NCBI GenBank assembly: GCA_964396995.1
Contig: CAYNIG010000037.1
Coordinates: 1 to 25,521 of the forward strand
Length of the DNA stretch: 25,521 bases
Origin: JADJLQ01 sp964396995
GTDB taxonomy: Bacteria > Bacteroidota > Bacteroidia > Chitinophagales > Saprospiraceae
Reading direction: 5' to 3'
Positions 6,895 to 15,522 of this stretch are shown here, piece after piece; position 1 is the stretch's first letter; every line of letters begins with the position of its first letter. A program made the translations under genes and the position numbers. The notes beneath the pieces were generated by a model. That model saw only the letters and a list, made by a program, of their open reading frames with translations. It was not told the DNA's origin and searched no databases.

Positions 6895-9800
6895 ATGAAA
6901 TTCAGGATTCACTTATTTATTATAGGACTTATTTTGTGGTATAGTAGCTCTCTCTACGGGCAGTCAAAAAATAAAAAAGTTACCCAACCCGCTGTCCCCA
7001 TCGCTTCAGCAACGAGTACGACTTCCACCCAAGGCATAGATGTTAAATTGTACCAGGGATTAAAATGGCGAAATATTGGTCCTTTTCGGGGTGGCCGGGC
7101 CAATGCGATTTGCGGGGTGCCGGGTCAGGAAATGGTGTTTTATGCTGGATATACCGGTGGTGGCGTATGGAAAACAGAAGATGGTGGCCAAAATTGGTTT
7201 AATATTTCAGATGGTTTTTTTACAACGAATACCATAGGTGATATCGCCGTAGCAGATAGTGATCCCAATGTAATATATGTCGGTTCCGGCGAGCATGCGG
7301 TACGCGGGGTCATGACCACATTCGGTGATGGTGTATATAAATCGGTGGATGCCGGTAAAACCTGGAAAAATATTGGCCTGGAAAAAACCAGGCATATCTC
7401 AGATGTATTGATTGATCCGCGAAATCATGATATTGTATTTGTCGGTGCACAAGGCCCGTTGCATGGCCCGGGCACCGAACGCGGAGTATTTAAAACAACT
7501 GATGGGGGCAGTACATGGAAAAAAACATTGTATATAGATGAAAACACCGGAATATCAAGCCTGGTGATGGATAAAAACAATACCCGTGTATTATATGCTG
7601 CTACCTGGCAACACAGACGCTACCCCTGGAAAGTAGAAAGTGGTGGACCCGGTTCATCAGTATATAAAAGCGTTGATGCAGGTGAAACCTGGAAAAAAAT
7701 AGTCACCGGCTTGCCAGCTGAAATGGGTAAAATAGGGCTATCCGTCGCACAGTCTGATCCCAATAGAATATATGCCCTGGTTGAAGCTGAAAAATCCAAA
7801 TCAGGCATGTACAGGTCTGATGACGGCGGTGCTAACTGGGCACTCATGTCCAATAATCAAACGATTACTGCCCGATCATGGTATTATATGGAAGTATTTG
7901 CAGACCCAACGAATGAAAATGTGGTGTATGCACTTAATGCTCCATTAATGAGATCTATAGATGGAGGTAAGACATTTGAAGATATGAGAGTTATACACGG
8001 AGACTGTCATGATCTTTGGCTGCATCCAGCCAAAAATAATATCATCGCGATGGCCGAAGACGGCGGAGCCACCATCTCTTATAATAAAGGTAAATCATGG
8101 TCCACCTTTAATAATCAACCCACTGCGCAGTTTTATCGGATCACAGCGGACAAACAAATTCCGTTTTGGGTCTATGGCGGTCAACAGGATAATCTATCTG
8201 TAGCCATACCTTCTCAGACACCTGATTATGGTATACTTTCCCGGCATTGGTTTAATGGCCCTGGCTGCGAAAGTGCTACTGTAGCATTAGATGATTATAC
8301 CAATCCGCGTATATTATATGGTGGCTGTTATAATGGACGCATCGGCTTATTGGACAAAATGACTATGCAGATGAAAGAAATACAACCTTATCCAATGACC
8401 AACCTGGGCTACCAGGCAAAGAATATGAAATATAGATTTAACTGGAATGCTCCTTTGATCAATTCTCCTCACGATGCCAGGATCATATATTATGGTGGCA
8501 ATGTTTTATTTAAAACCGCCGATGGAGGTTTATCCTGGACTATAATCAGTCCCGACCTAACAAGAGATGATGAAAATAAACAATTGGATGGGGGTGGCCC
8601 ATTTACAAACGAAGGAGCAGGAGGTGAAAATTACAATACGATCTATTCAGTAGCAGAATCAATACATGAAAAAAATACTATTTATACGGGATCTGATTGT
8701 GGCTTAGTTCACATTACAAGAGATGGTGGCCAAACCTGGAAAAATATTACTCCACCCGGATTGCCCGAATGCAGCATCCATAGCCTGGAAGCATCGCCTC
8801 ACGATAGAAGCACCATCTATATCGCAGCCAATAGATATAAATTTAATGATTTTGCCAACTATGCTTATAAATCTACCGATTATGGTACCACCTGGAAAAA
8901 AATAGGGGAGGATATCGAGCGTGATGATTTTTTTAAAGTAATAAAAGAAGATCTCAAAGTGCCTGGTATATTGTATGCCGGAGCCGAAAGGGGATTATAT
9001 ATATCCTTTGACGGAGGTACTACATTTACAAAATTTCAGCTCAACCTTCCTATTGTACCTATTACTGATCTGGCCATTCGTGATAACTCTTTGGCAGCAT
9101 CTACAGCAGGGAGGTCATTTTGGGTATTGGATGACCTCTCAGCCCTACAACAATCAAAAGCTGTGGCCAAAAATTTTCAACTATATACTCCTAAACCACA
9201 ATATCGCATACCTGGCCCGCCACCGTTTACCCTAATCACTGAACATGGTTTTGGTCAAAATCCAACTGAAGGCATAGCAATTAATTATTTTATAGAAGAT
9301 ACCAGTAGCAATAATACACTCAGTCTTGAAATACAGAATGCCAATGGTGATATCATACGAAAATATTCAGGTAAGAAATCTTTAGCTAAATCCGGAACGG
9401 AAGGTGGACGAGGAAATCTGGAGGCTCCCAATGTAGACACGCCACTGATAGTGAAAGGCATGAATACATTTTACTGGGATCTTCGCACTCAAGGGCTTGA
9501 AAAATCAAAAGATTTTATACAAGAAGCTGACTATCGGGGCTATAAGGTGGCACCGGGTAGCTATAAAGCAAGAATGACCTATGGAAAGGAAACAAAGGAA
9601 GTAGAAGTGGTGCTTCTCGACCTTCCGACAAATAAAATTCCACAGGAATTATGGGATCAGCAACAAGCTATGCTCAAATCACTTACCTATAAAATATCAG
9701 AGATACAGCAAAAGATGAAATCAGCTCAGGAAATTAAATCCCAGCTGGATGGCATATACGAGCGAATAAAATCAGAACCCAATTCAGAAGAATTGAAAAA

Positions 9801-10125
9801 AGCCAGTGAATCATTAAATACAAAATTAAAAGACTGGCAGACTCAAGTGGTTGAATTACGGCAAAAGGGATTTCAGGATGCCCTCAATTGGCCGGCTGGT
9901 ATCATCTCGGAATTCTTTTTTGTACGAAACAATCTGGATACTTATGAGCCAAGTATACCCAAGGGATATCAGGACCGAATAAAAGACCTGGAAGAAAACT
10001 GGAATAGCTATGAACAACAGTTTGATAAAATAATAGAAACCGAGGCGAAACCTTTTAATGAAAAATTCAGAGCATTGAATATGCCATTATTAAAAGTACC
10101 GGAGAAAAAGGTGATAAAACCGTAA
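6895..10125 (+). CDS. Secreted sortilin/VPS10-like Asp-box (BNR) beta-propeller protein
   Basis: The protein has 1076 residues. A signal peptide (1-23, ending LYGQ) and a Ser/Thr/Pro linker come first. Beta-propeller repeats then span about 55-745, with at least ten Asp-box motifs such as TEDGGQNW (94), SVDAGKTW (150), TTDGGSTW (201), SVDAGETW (259), SDDGGANW (308), TADGGLSW (541) and TRDGGQTW (608). Ten blades are typical of sortilin/VPS10 domains, though sialidase-like or YCF48-like folds also use the motif. An Ig-like region (about 790-905) and a helical, partly coiled-coil region (about 915-1060) follow. Bacterial members are often labelled glycosyl hydrolase, but no catalytic residues for such an activity are recognisable. 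There is no T9SS tail, so the protein is probably periplasmic or released. The start is supported by the signal peptide. Confidence 0.92.
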   Translation: MKFRIHLFIIGLILWYSSSLYGQSKNKKVTQPAVPIASATSTTSTQGIDVKLYQGLKWRNIGPFRGGRANAICGVPGQEMVFYAGYTGGGVWKTEDGGQNWFNISDGFFTTNTIGDIAVADSDPNVIYVGSGEHAVRGVMTTFGDGVYKSVDAGKTWKNIGLEKTRHISDVLIDPRNHDIVFVGAQGPLHGPGTERGVFKTTDGGSTWKKTLYIDENTGISSLVMDKNNTRVLYAATWQHRRYPWKVESGGPGSSVYKSVDAGETWKKIVTGLPAEMGKIGLSVAQSDPNRIYALVEAEKSKSGMYRSDDGGANWALMSNNQTITARSWYYMEVFADPTNENVVYALNAPLMRSIDGGKTFEDMRVIHGDCHDLWLHPAKNNIIAMAEDGGATISYNKGKSWSTFNNQPTAQFYRITADKQIPFWVYGGQQDNLSVAIPSQTPDYGILSRHWFNGPGCESATVALDDYTNPRILYGGCYNGRIGLLDKMTMQMKEIQPYPMTNLGYQAKNMKYRFNWNAPLINSPHDARIIYYGGNVLFKTADGGLSWTIISPDLTRDDENKQLDGGGPFTNEGAGGENYNTIYSVAESIHEKNTIYTGSDCGLVHITRDGGQTWKNITPPGLPECSIHSLEASPHDRSTIYIAANRYKFNDFANYAYKSTDYGTTWKKIGEDIERDDFFKVIKEDLKVPGILYAGAERGLYISFDGGTTFTKFQLNLPIVPITDLAIRDNSLAASTAGRSFWVLDDLSALQQSKAVAKNFQLYTPKPQYRIPGPPPFTLITEHGFGQNPTEGIAINYFIEDTSSNNTLSLEIQNANGDIIRKYSGKKSLAKSGTEGGRGNLEAPNVDTPLIVKGMNTFYWDLRTQGLEKSKDFIQEADYRGYKVAPGSYKARMTYGKETKEVEVVLLDLPTNKIPQELWDQQQAMLKSLTYKISEIQQKMKSAQEIKSQLDGIYERIKSEPNSEELKKASESLNTKLKDWQTQVVELRQKGFQDALNWPAGIISEFFFVRNNLDTYEPSIPKGYQDRIKDLEENWNSYEQQFDKIIETEAKPFNEKFRALNMPLLKVPEKKVIKP

Positions 10126-10210
10126 GAGGAAAATTTAGCAGCAGGAATGGGTCATTTTATTTAAACAATGCAAGCCCTGGTTGAACATGAATAAAGGTCA
10201 CGTTAAGATA

Positions 10211-10238
10211 ATCCCATACCACCAAGGTAGTATGGGAT
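10211..10238. terminator. Hairpin between convergent genes, probable bidirectional terminator
   Basis: ATCCCATACCACC (10211-10223) pairs with GGTAGTATGGGAT (10226-10238) over 13 positions, with one C/A mismatch that becomes a G-U wobble when read on the minus strand. No strong T-run flanks it. It lies between the ends of the sortilin-like gene (10125) and the FG-GAP gene (10298). Confidence 0.5.
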
Positions 10239-10297
10239 ATAAACCTACTCTCTGATTGTATTGTTATTTTATGGATTGGTATATCCTGATTTCCGTA

Positions 10298-12505
10298 TCA
10301 ATGATTTATTACGATTTTATGAGTGTATGTACGTTGATGGTCTGAGCATTTAATTAAATACATTCCATTAGCCAAATGGCCTGTATGCAAAACCAGGTTT
10401 CCATTTTTAATTTGATTAACACTTTCTACTATTTTACCTGACACATCAATCAATGCCATGTTCCATGAAGTAGAGTGGAATGGAAACTGTACTTGTAGAT
10501 AATTATGCGCAGGATTAGGGTAAACTGAACTTAGCACCGATCTCTGCTCAAGTGCGGTGTTGAATTCGGAATTAGTATGTGTAAGTGTTATTGATGATTC
10601 GTCATCTTCCTTCACCTTGAGTGACATATTATTGGGTTCTGAGTCATAATCGACTTGATCACAGGCATATACCTGGGCAGAAAGAATAGCACTTATTGCA
10701 TCCTGAAAAGTCAATAATTTTATTTGCATCGTTTGCGTTTCATCTAAATCCAGTTGGTCAATATACCATATGCCTTTATTCTGTGTATAATTTCCTTTTG
10801 AGGACAAATGAGATAAATATCCAAACCCATTCGGCAGACTTATATAAGGGGGTTTAAACATAACCTTTACACCGGTAGCTTTTACGGAACCCTTATTCAC
10901 AACAGTCAGTGTGGCCATGACTACATCCCCTTTTAATAAGGTGCTATCATTCACAGATATAGTTAACTCAAGATCTACATCAGTGGGGCATGGATTACCT
11001 TCACTGAAACTATAAAATCTATTGGCCACCAGGTGTTCGCATTCAGTTTTCTGACCCGACGGCCATTCAACAATTATTTTTTCGATCCTCTTTGCATCGC
11101 CCAGACCAAAATGGCTATCCAGCATATTCATACCATTGAAAGTATTTTGTGCGGAAACTTCCCTCATTTGCCATATTTTTCTACCATTTATCATGGCCAA
11201 TATTTTCACTTTAGCACCTATTGCGGAAACATTGGACTGCACCCCTTCCAGCTTGAAGGCAGCCCAGTTGGCGGAGCCTGTATTAACTAATTTATTTTGA
11301 TACAAACCACGTATTATCGGGTGAGGGGAGGTTATGAATAAATCCAAATCACCATCCTTGTCATAATCACCTGCTGAAGCACAATAGGTATTGGCTGCTC
11401 TTTGAGTAAAAGGTAGCCCATTTGTTTTTTTAGAAAACCGTTTGCTTCCTTGCATAATATTGCTTTCATAATATGCGGCCGGCTCTCCATCATTGGTTAC
11501 CATACAATCCAGGTCTCCATCATTATCAAAATCAGCCCATACCGAACCTAAGGAAGTAGTAGTATCACTGGCAATTGGACCTACCTCCTCGGCAGTCAGC
11601 CGTTGCATTTCTCCTTGTCTGTTTTCGTACAATTCATTTGGCCATCCATTGTTTATATCCAGTCCTGTATAGTTAGTAATAAACACATCCAGATCACCAT
11701 CATTATCATAGTCGATCCAATTCCACACCTGCCCATCTCTGCCTTCCTGCCATATCTTTTGTCCTGATAACCTGGAAAAAGAAGGATTAGAATCACCAGA
11801 CCTTGAATTATTTTGAAAAGCATAATCTTCAAATAATTCACCATTTACTCTGCCTGTACCAATGAATAAGTCCTGGTCACCATCATTATCATAGTCTGAC
11901 CAGGTAGGAATAGTATAAGCATCGAGACTGTCAGTAACCGGATTAATAATGATTTTATTAAAACTTCCATCCCGGTTATTGATCAATGCTTTGGAGGCAT
12001 CTGTAATGCCAACAAATCCGAATGGAGCAGCAATAAATAAATCTATAAAATGGTCATTGTTCATATTGCCGAAAGCGGCACCCCATCCTCTCAAACTGGT
12101 TGGCACATTCAAAAGGCCCTGTACATTTTGGGTGAAGGTCCCATTGCCCTGGTTTTTATACAAGCGCGAACCAAACTGACCACCACCGGTGATAAAACAG
12201 TCTATCCAGCCATCATTATCGTAGTCGGCCCAGGTCGTTCCCAATCCTCCTGCAAAAGAGATGCCGCTGGTAGTGTTTCTCGAAAACTTTCCCTGGCCAT
12301 CATTATGATAAAGTCCGTTTCTGACCACAAATAAATCTAGAAGACCATCCCGATCATAATCTACCCAACTGCTTCCAGTATAAGTACCATGGGCTGAACT
12401 GGTATTGATTGCAGATGACGGATCTGAATATTTTTCAAATCGGGTCTGAGCATGGTTGGAAGAAAGCATAGCATAATAAACAAACAAAAGAATGTATTTT
12501 TTCAT
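10298..12505 (-). CDS. Secreted FG-GAP/VCBS repeat protein with ASPIC/UnbV domain and T9SS sorting domain (CRTAC1-like)
   Basis: The protein has 735 residues. The signal peptide is 1-20 (ending NHAQ). FG-GAP beta-propeller repeats cover about 40-400, with calcium-binding loops DYDRDGLLD (49), DYDNDGWID (94), DYDNDGDQD (203), DYDNDGDLD (264), DFDNDGDLD (324) and DYDKDGDLD (380). An ASPIC/UnbV domain follows (about 425-505, with GAKVKI and IIVEWPSGQ). A CARDB/DUF11-like beta-sandwich covers about 508-615. A T9SS type A sorting domain ends the protein (about 655-735, YPNPAHN at 662-668). Together these indicate a calcium-stabilised cell-surface protein exported by T9SS. In other bacteria such proteins accompany glycan-uptake systems or adhesion, but no specific partner is seen here. 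It stands alone between a convergent gene and the AraC regulator that ends upstream. Confidence 0.93.
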   Translation of the reverse strand: MKKYILLFVYYAMLSSNHAQTRFEKYSDPSSAINTSSAHGTYTGSSWVDYDRDGLLDLFVVRNGLYHNDGQGKFSRNTTSGISFAGGLGTTWADYDNDGWIDCFITGGGQFGSRLYKNQGNGTFTQNVQGLLNVPTSLRGWGAAFGNMNNDHFIDLFIAAPFGFVGITDASKALINNRDGSFNKIIINPVTDSLDAYTIPTWSDYDNDGDQDLFIGTGRVNGELFEDYAFQNNSRSGDSNPSFSRLSGQKIWQEGRDGQVWNWIDYDNDGDLDVFITNYTGLDINNGWPNELYENRQGEMQRLTAEEVGPIASDTTTSLGSVWADFDNDGDLDCMVTNDGEPAAYYESNIMQGSKRFSKKTNGLPFTQRAANTYCASAGDYDKDGDLDLFITSPHPIIRGLYQNKLVNTGSANWAAFKLEGVQSNVSAIGAKVKILAMINGRKIWQMREVSAQNTFNGMNMLDSHFGLGDAKRIEKIIVEWPSGQKTECEHLVANRFYSFSEGNPCPTDVDLELTISVNDSTLLKGDVVMATLTVVNKGSVKATGVKVMFKPPYISLPNGFGYLSHLSSKGNYTQNKGIWYIDQLDLDETQTMQIKLLTFQDAISAILSAQVYACDQVDYDSEPNNMSLKVKEDDESSITLTHTNSEFNTALEQRSVLSSVYPNPAHNYLQVQFPFHSTSWNMALIDVSGKIVESVNQIKNGNLVLHTGHLANGMYLIKCSDHQRTYTHKIVINH

Positions 12506-12726
12506 TTTGAATTTTTTAAAAGTGAGTAAGTAATAACTTAACCATTCACTGATTCAAATAGATGCCTTACTTTTTGGGTAAATATTGACATTTTGTTTTA
12601 ATGAACATAAAATTGAATTTCGGTTCGAGGCAGGCCAGATCGGAGAAAAACCATTCTGGATCCAATGCATGACTTCCAGGTCTGAAAAGGATTTAAAGCA
12701 CAACAGATTTTAAATTCACCTGAATG

Positions 12727-13665
12727 TCATTTGCAATAAATCGTCGATTTGTCCCGATTCCGCTTACAGAGAAACTCACCCGGAGTTATTCCAAATTGCT
12801 TTTTATATAATTTACAGAAAGACGATATATCTTTAAAACCGGATGCTGCACACGCGCTGGACACGGTGTTTCCTCTAAGAAGTAAATCTGTCGCTTCTTG
12901 CAGGCGCAATTTTAAAAGATATTGATACGGAGTGACCTGGAAATAAGATTTGAAGGTTCTTAGAAAATAAAACTGGTTGAGGCAGGCGATTTTGCTTAGT
13001 GTTTCCAGGGAAATCTCTTCCGTAAAACAAGCATGTATATAATCCCTGACCTGGTGTAGTCTTTTGTATAATTCATACTGAGTAGAATTTTTTACTTTAC
13101 CTATTTTATCCATTTCTGAGTGGAGCAGAAGCTGACTCCCGGCAAGACAGTCTAATAAGGTAAGCAATACAGACTGTACCTGGAGATCAGCAGGCTGGCT
13201 TTTGAGTTGTTGGATAATGCCAGTCAAACGATCGTCGGTGGTGTATAGTTTTTCTAAAAAGCGGTAAGGGATGTTTGTATGGCTGTCGAATTTATCCAAT
13301 TGCCAGTCTACCGGTTGATGTGATATTACCCAACTGTCGACGAAGGCAGTTGTAAAATTAATTGATGTGGAAAACACCGGTGAAGGTGAGTCAATATAGC
13401 TTTCATATTCGGTATCTTCATTTAGTATCAAATACGATCCGTTTTCCACACCATATGCTCTGCCATCGTTAATTTTGTATACCTCCTTTCCGCCTGTACA
13501 CAACTTGATGGATAGCGGGGTCCAATGTGTTGGATAATATATAGTTTTAGCAGTGCAATCTATCATACTGCATGCATGGCCATGAGAGCTAATCCATTTC
13601 TCTTTTGAATCAGCAAAATCAAACGGATCAGGAAAACTCAATATATATTCCAAGACCTTATTCAT
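12727..13665 (-). CDS. AraC-family transcriptional regulator, last gene of a four-gene cassette
   Basis: The 312-residue protein has a C-terminal AraC double helix-turn-helix at about 203-300. The first helix pair is ISLETLSKIACLNQFYFLRTF (218-238) and the second is VSSACAASGFKDISSFCKLY (268-287), followed by KKQFGITPGEF (288-298). The N-terminal ~170 residues look like a cupin-type sensor domain (for example VENGSYLILNEDTEYE at 73-88). It lies 23 bp after the NTF2-hydrolase stop, so it is probably co-transcribed with the two hydrolases and the membrane protein and may control them. The ligand is unknown. Two cysteine-containing stretches occur, one at the end of the N-terminus (C32, C37), but no metal motif is evident. 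Confidence 0.9.
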   Translation of the reverse strand: MNKVLEYILSFPDPFDFADSKEKWISSHGHACSMIDCTAKTIYYPTHWTPLSIKLCTGGKEVYKINDGRAYGVENGSYLILNEDTEYESYIDSPSPVFSTSINFTTAFVDSWVISHQPVDWQLDKFDSHTNIPYRFLEKLYTTDDRLTGIIQQLKSQPADLQVQSVLLTLLDCLAGSQLLLHSEMDKIGKVKNSTQYELYKRLHQVRDYIHACFTEEISLETLSKIACLNQFYFLRTFKSYFQVTPYQYLLKLRLQEATDLLLRGNTVSSACAASGFKDISSFCKLYKKQFGITPGEFLCKRNRDKSTIYCK

Positions 13666-13688
13666 AGTATTTGATTTGATATTTCAGA

Positions 13689-15047
13689 TTATTCCTTTTT
13701 ACAGTTTGATATCACCCATTTTAACTTATCTGTCATATAACTTTTATGCGTATCCCCATTGGGAAGATTTATAGAATGATCCGCATTTTTATAGATTTGA
13801 ATATGTAAATTGGGTTTCATCGGAATCAGTTCAATTGATTTTTGTGTATTAACCCGGGAGTCGGCATCACCATATTGAAATAAAACAGGTTTGAGACAAA
13901 AGCTCAGATCGTTACCCAGGGAAAAATCAATATCCTCAGGTCTGGGCATTTCGGGCAATTGAGTAGTATTAGGAGGTAAATACAGATTGGGGTATTCTTT
14001 GCGAACTTGTTGAATTCTATTCAGGACATCATTGGAAAGGGATCCTGATTTAATACACTCAAAATAATCATCAAACAAGGAAACCGTATGGCCTATTACC
14101 GATCTGTTGTAACCCTGAGACTGCAGTAATTGGCCTATGGCGAATAACTGATTTTCTTTGTAGGTTTCCAAGGGGGCCGATACAGCATTTACAAATTTAA
14201 TTTTTTCGGGTTTCTCCAGTACCATAGCAATTGCCAATCGTCCACCCTCACTGGGGCCGTGCAAGCCGACAGAGGCTGAGTCAATGAATGCTTGTCTTCT
14301 AAACCAGTCTAAAATAGAAAAATATTCATTTAATTTTTCGATAAATGATTGGGTTATCCACGAACTTTTACCTTTTGATTTGCCGCTACCTGATTTATCG
14401 CATATTAATGATGCAATACCTGCATGAGCAAATAATTCGGCTTCATAAATATAATTAGCAATGCCCACATTACCTCCTCCTTGCAAGCAGTACACCCCAG
14501 GCACTTTTCCGGCATTGGTATTAGGTCTATAAATAATGGCAAATATGGAATCCGAACCTATGGATATCCAGGTACTGTCTTTTAGAATATCAAAATAATA
14601 ATAATGAAATGTATCCTTGCAACTGGAAATATCCCAGGCTATTTTATACTCCCCTCCAGGTTGTTTTTGCCAAAGTAAAATACTGAAATAGGAATAAACA
14701 GTTCGTTTTTTTAAATACTCATAGGTTAGGTGTACTGTTCCATTCTGAAATATCTTTTCATCGTCCCCGGACGAGTTCTCCAAATCAAAATCCCAGGAAA
14801 TCAGATTACCGGCTTCTGGCCATCTATGCCCGGGTTTGGGCATTATTTTATTTTGATTAGGATCAAACTCAACCACGTATGCGTCTGCAGTATAAAATCT
14901 TCCCCATTCGATGATATTATTTTCTATTGCAGTGTTCCATCTCCTATTTAATATACTATCGATTTTAGTCAACACAGAGGGAGATTGCCCGTACACCAGT
15001 TTAATACAAAATAAACAGAGAACGAACGCAAAGAATTTAAATTTCAT
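13689..15047 (-). CDS. Secreted NTF2-like/alpha-beta hydrolase fusion protein
   Basis: The protein has 452 residues. A signal peptide (1-21, ending VYGQ) is followed by an N-terminal SnoaL/DUF4440-like (NTF2 fold) domain at about 24-145 and an alpha/beta hydrolase domain at about 160-450. The oxyanion-hole region is CLQGGGN (187-193). The nucleophile elbow is HGPSEGG with S266. The acid is D394 (or D396) in QYGDADSR, and the base is H424 in NADHSI, so the triad looks complete. The elbow G-P-S-E-G resembles some acyl-CoA thioesterase/BAAT-like and dienelactone-type hydrolases, but the substrate is not identifiable. The ATG overlaps the previous gene by 11 bp, suggesting translational coupling. 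It is followed 23 bp later by the AraC gene. Confidence 0.88.
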   Translation of the reverse strand: MKFKFFAFVLCLFCIKLVYGQSPSVLTKIDSILNRRWNTAIENNIIEWGRFYTADAYVVEFDPNQNKIMPKPGHRWPEAGNLISWDFDLENSSGDDEKIFQNGTVHLTYEYLKKRTVYSYFSILLWQKQPGGEYKIAWDISSCKDTFHYYYFDILKDSTWISIGSDSIFAIIYRPNTNAGKVPGVYCLQGGGNVGIANYIYEAELFAHAGIASLICDKSGSGKSKGKSSWITQSFIEKLNEYFSILDWFRRQAFIDSASVGLHGPSEGGRLAIAMVLEKPEKIKFVNAVSAPLETYKENQLFAIGQLLQSQGYNRSVIGHTVSLFDDYFECIKSGSLSNDVLNRIQQVRKEYPNLYLPPNTTQLPEMPRPEDIDFSLGNDLSFCLKPVLFQYGDADSRVNTQKSIELIPMKPNLHIQIYKNADHSINLPNGDTHKSYMTDKLKWVISNCKKE

Positions 15048-15504
15048 CTTTAAGTAAGAATTTAAGAGGAAGATTGTTTTTTGACGATAGTTTAAATAAG
15101 GCTATAGTTAAGGTCAGCACGATCAACCCTGTACAAACAACAGGTGGTAAGAAGGTATATAGGCTCATGATAATAAAACAAATGGCATACATGCCTGTGC
15201 TGAGGAGAATTGCTCCTTTCATGGTATGATGGTTAATATTGTTTTTAAGTAAATACCAGAGGAGTGTGGCAGTAAAAAATAATAGTAAGGCAAATGAAAG
15301 ACTGAATGAATCCATTAGGTTTTTCATAGAGCGATGAAATCCAACACCTAAATCAAATTGGTAATTCTTCATCAGGTCAAATAATTGTTTTTCCTGTTCA
15401 TTCGCCGGATCTGGATTGGTTAGAAATCCGATTATGTGAAAAATCCCGGTTAAATATTGAATGACGATGGAAACTTTTAGCCAAAAAGAGTATTTGTTAA
15501 ACAT
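15037..15504 (-). CDS. Small four-helix integral membrane protein of unknown function
   Basis: The 155-residue protein has four hydrophobic segments at about 7-28, 66-86, 96-117 and 118-139. A soluble loop between the first two (29-65) carries the motif GVGFHRSMKNLMDSFSLSFA (53-72), whose histidine, arginine and buried aspartate at the membrane edge look functionally constrained. I do not recognise a named family with certainty. It sits 18 bp after the first hydrolase and overlaps the second hydrolase by 11 bp, so the three are very likely made together. It could anchor, assist export of, or be modified by the secreted hydrolases, which is an inference from context only. Confidence 0.85.
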   Translation of the reverse strand: MFNKYSFWLKVSIVIQYLTGIFHIIGFLTNPDPANEQEKQLFDLMKNYQFDLGVGFHRSMKNLMDSFSLSFALLLFFTATLLWYLLKNNINHHTMKGAILLSTGMYAICFIIMSLYTFLPPVVCTGLIVLTLTIALFKLSSKNNLPLKFLLKDEI

Positions 15505-15522
15505 AATAATTTTATTTAAGAG

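Noticed and set aside
12691..12715. ATTTAAA/TTTAAAT inverted repeat after the AraC gene
   Set aside because: It is AT-only, unstable and not followed by a T-run, so it is not a convincing terminator.
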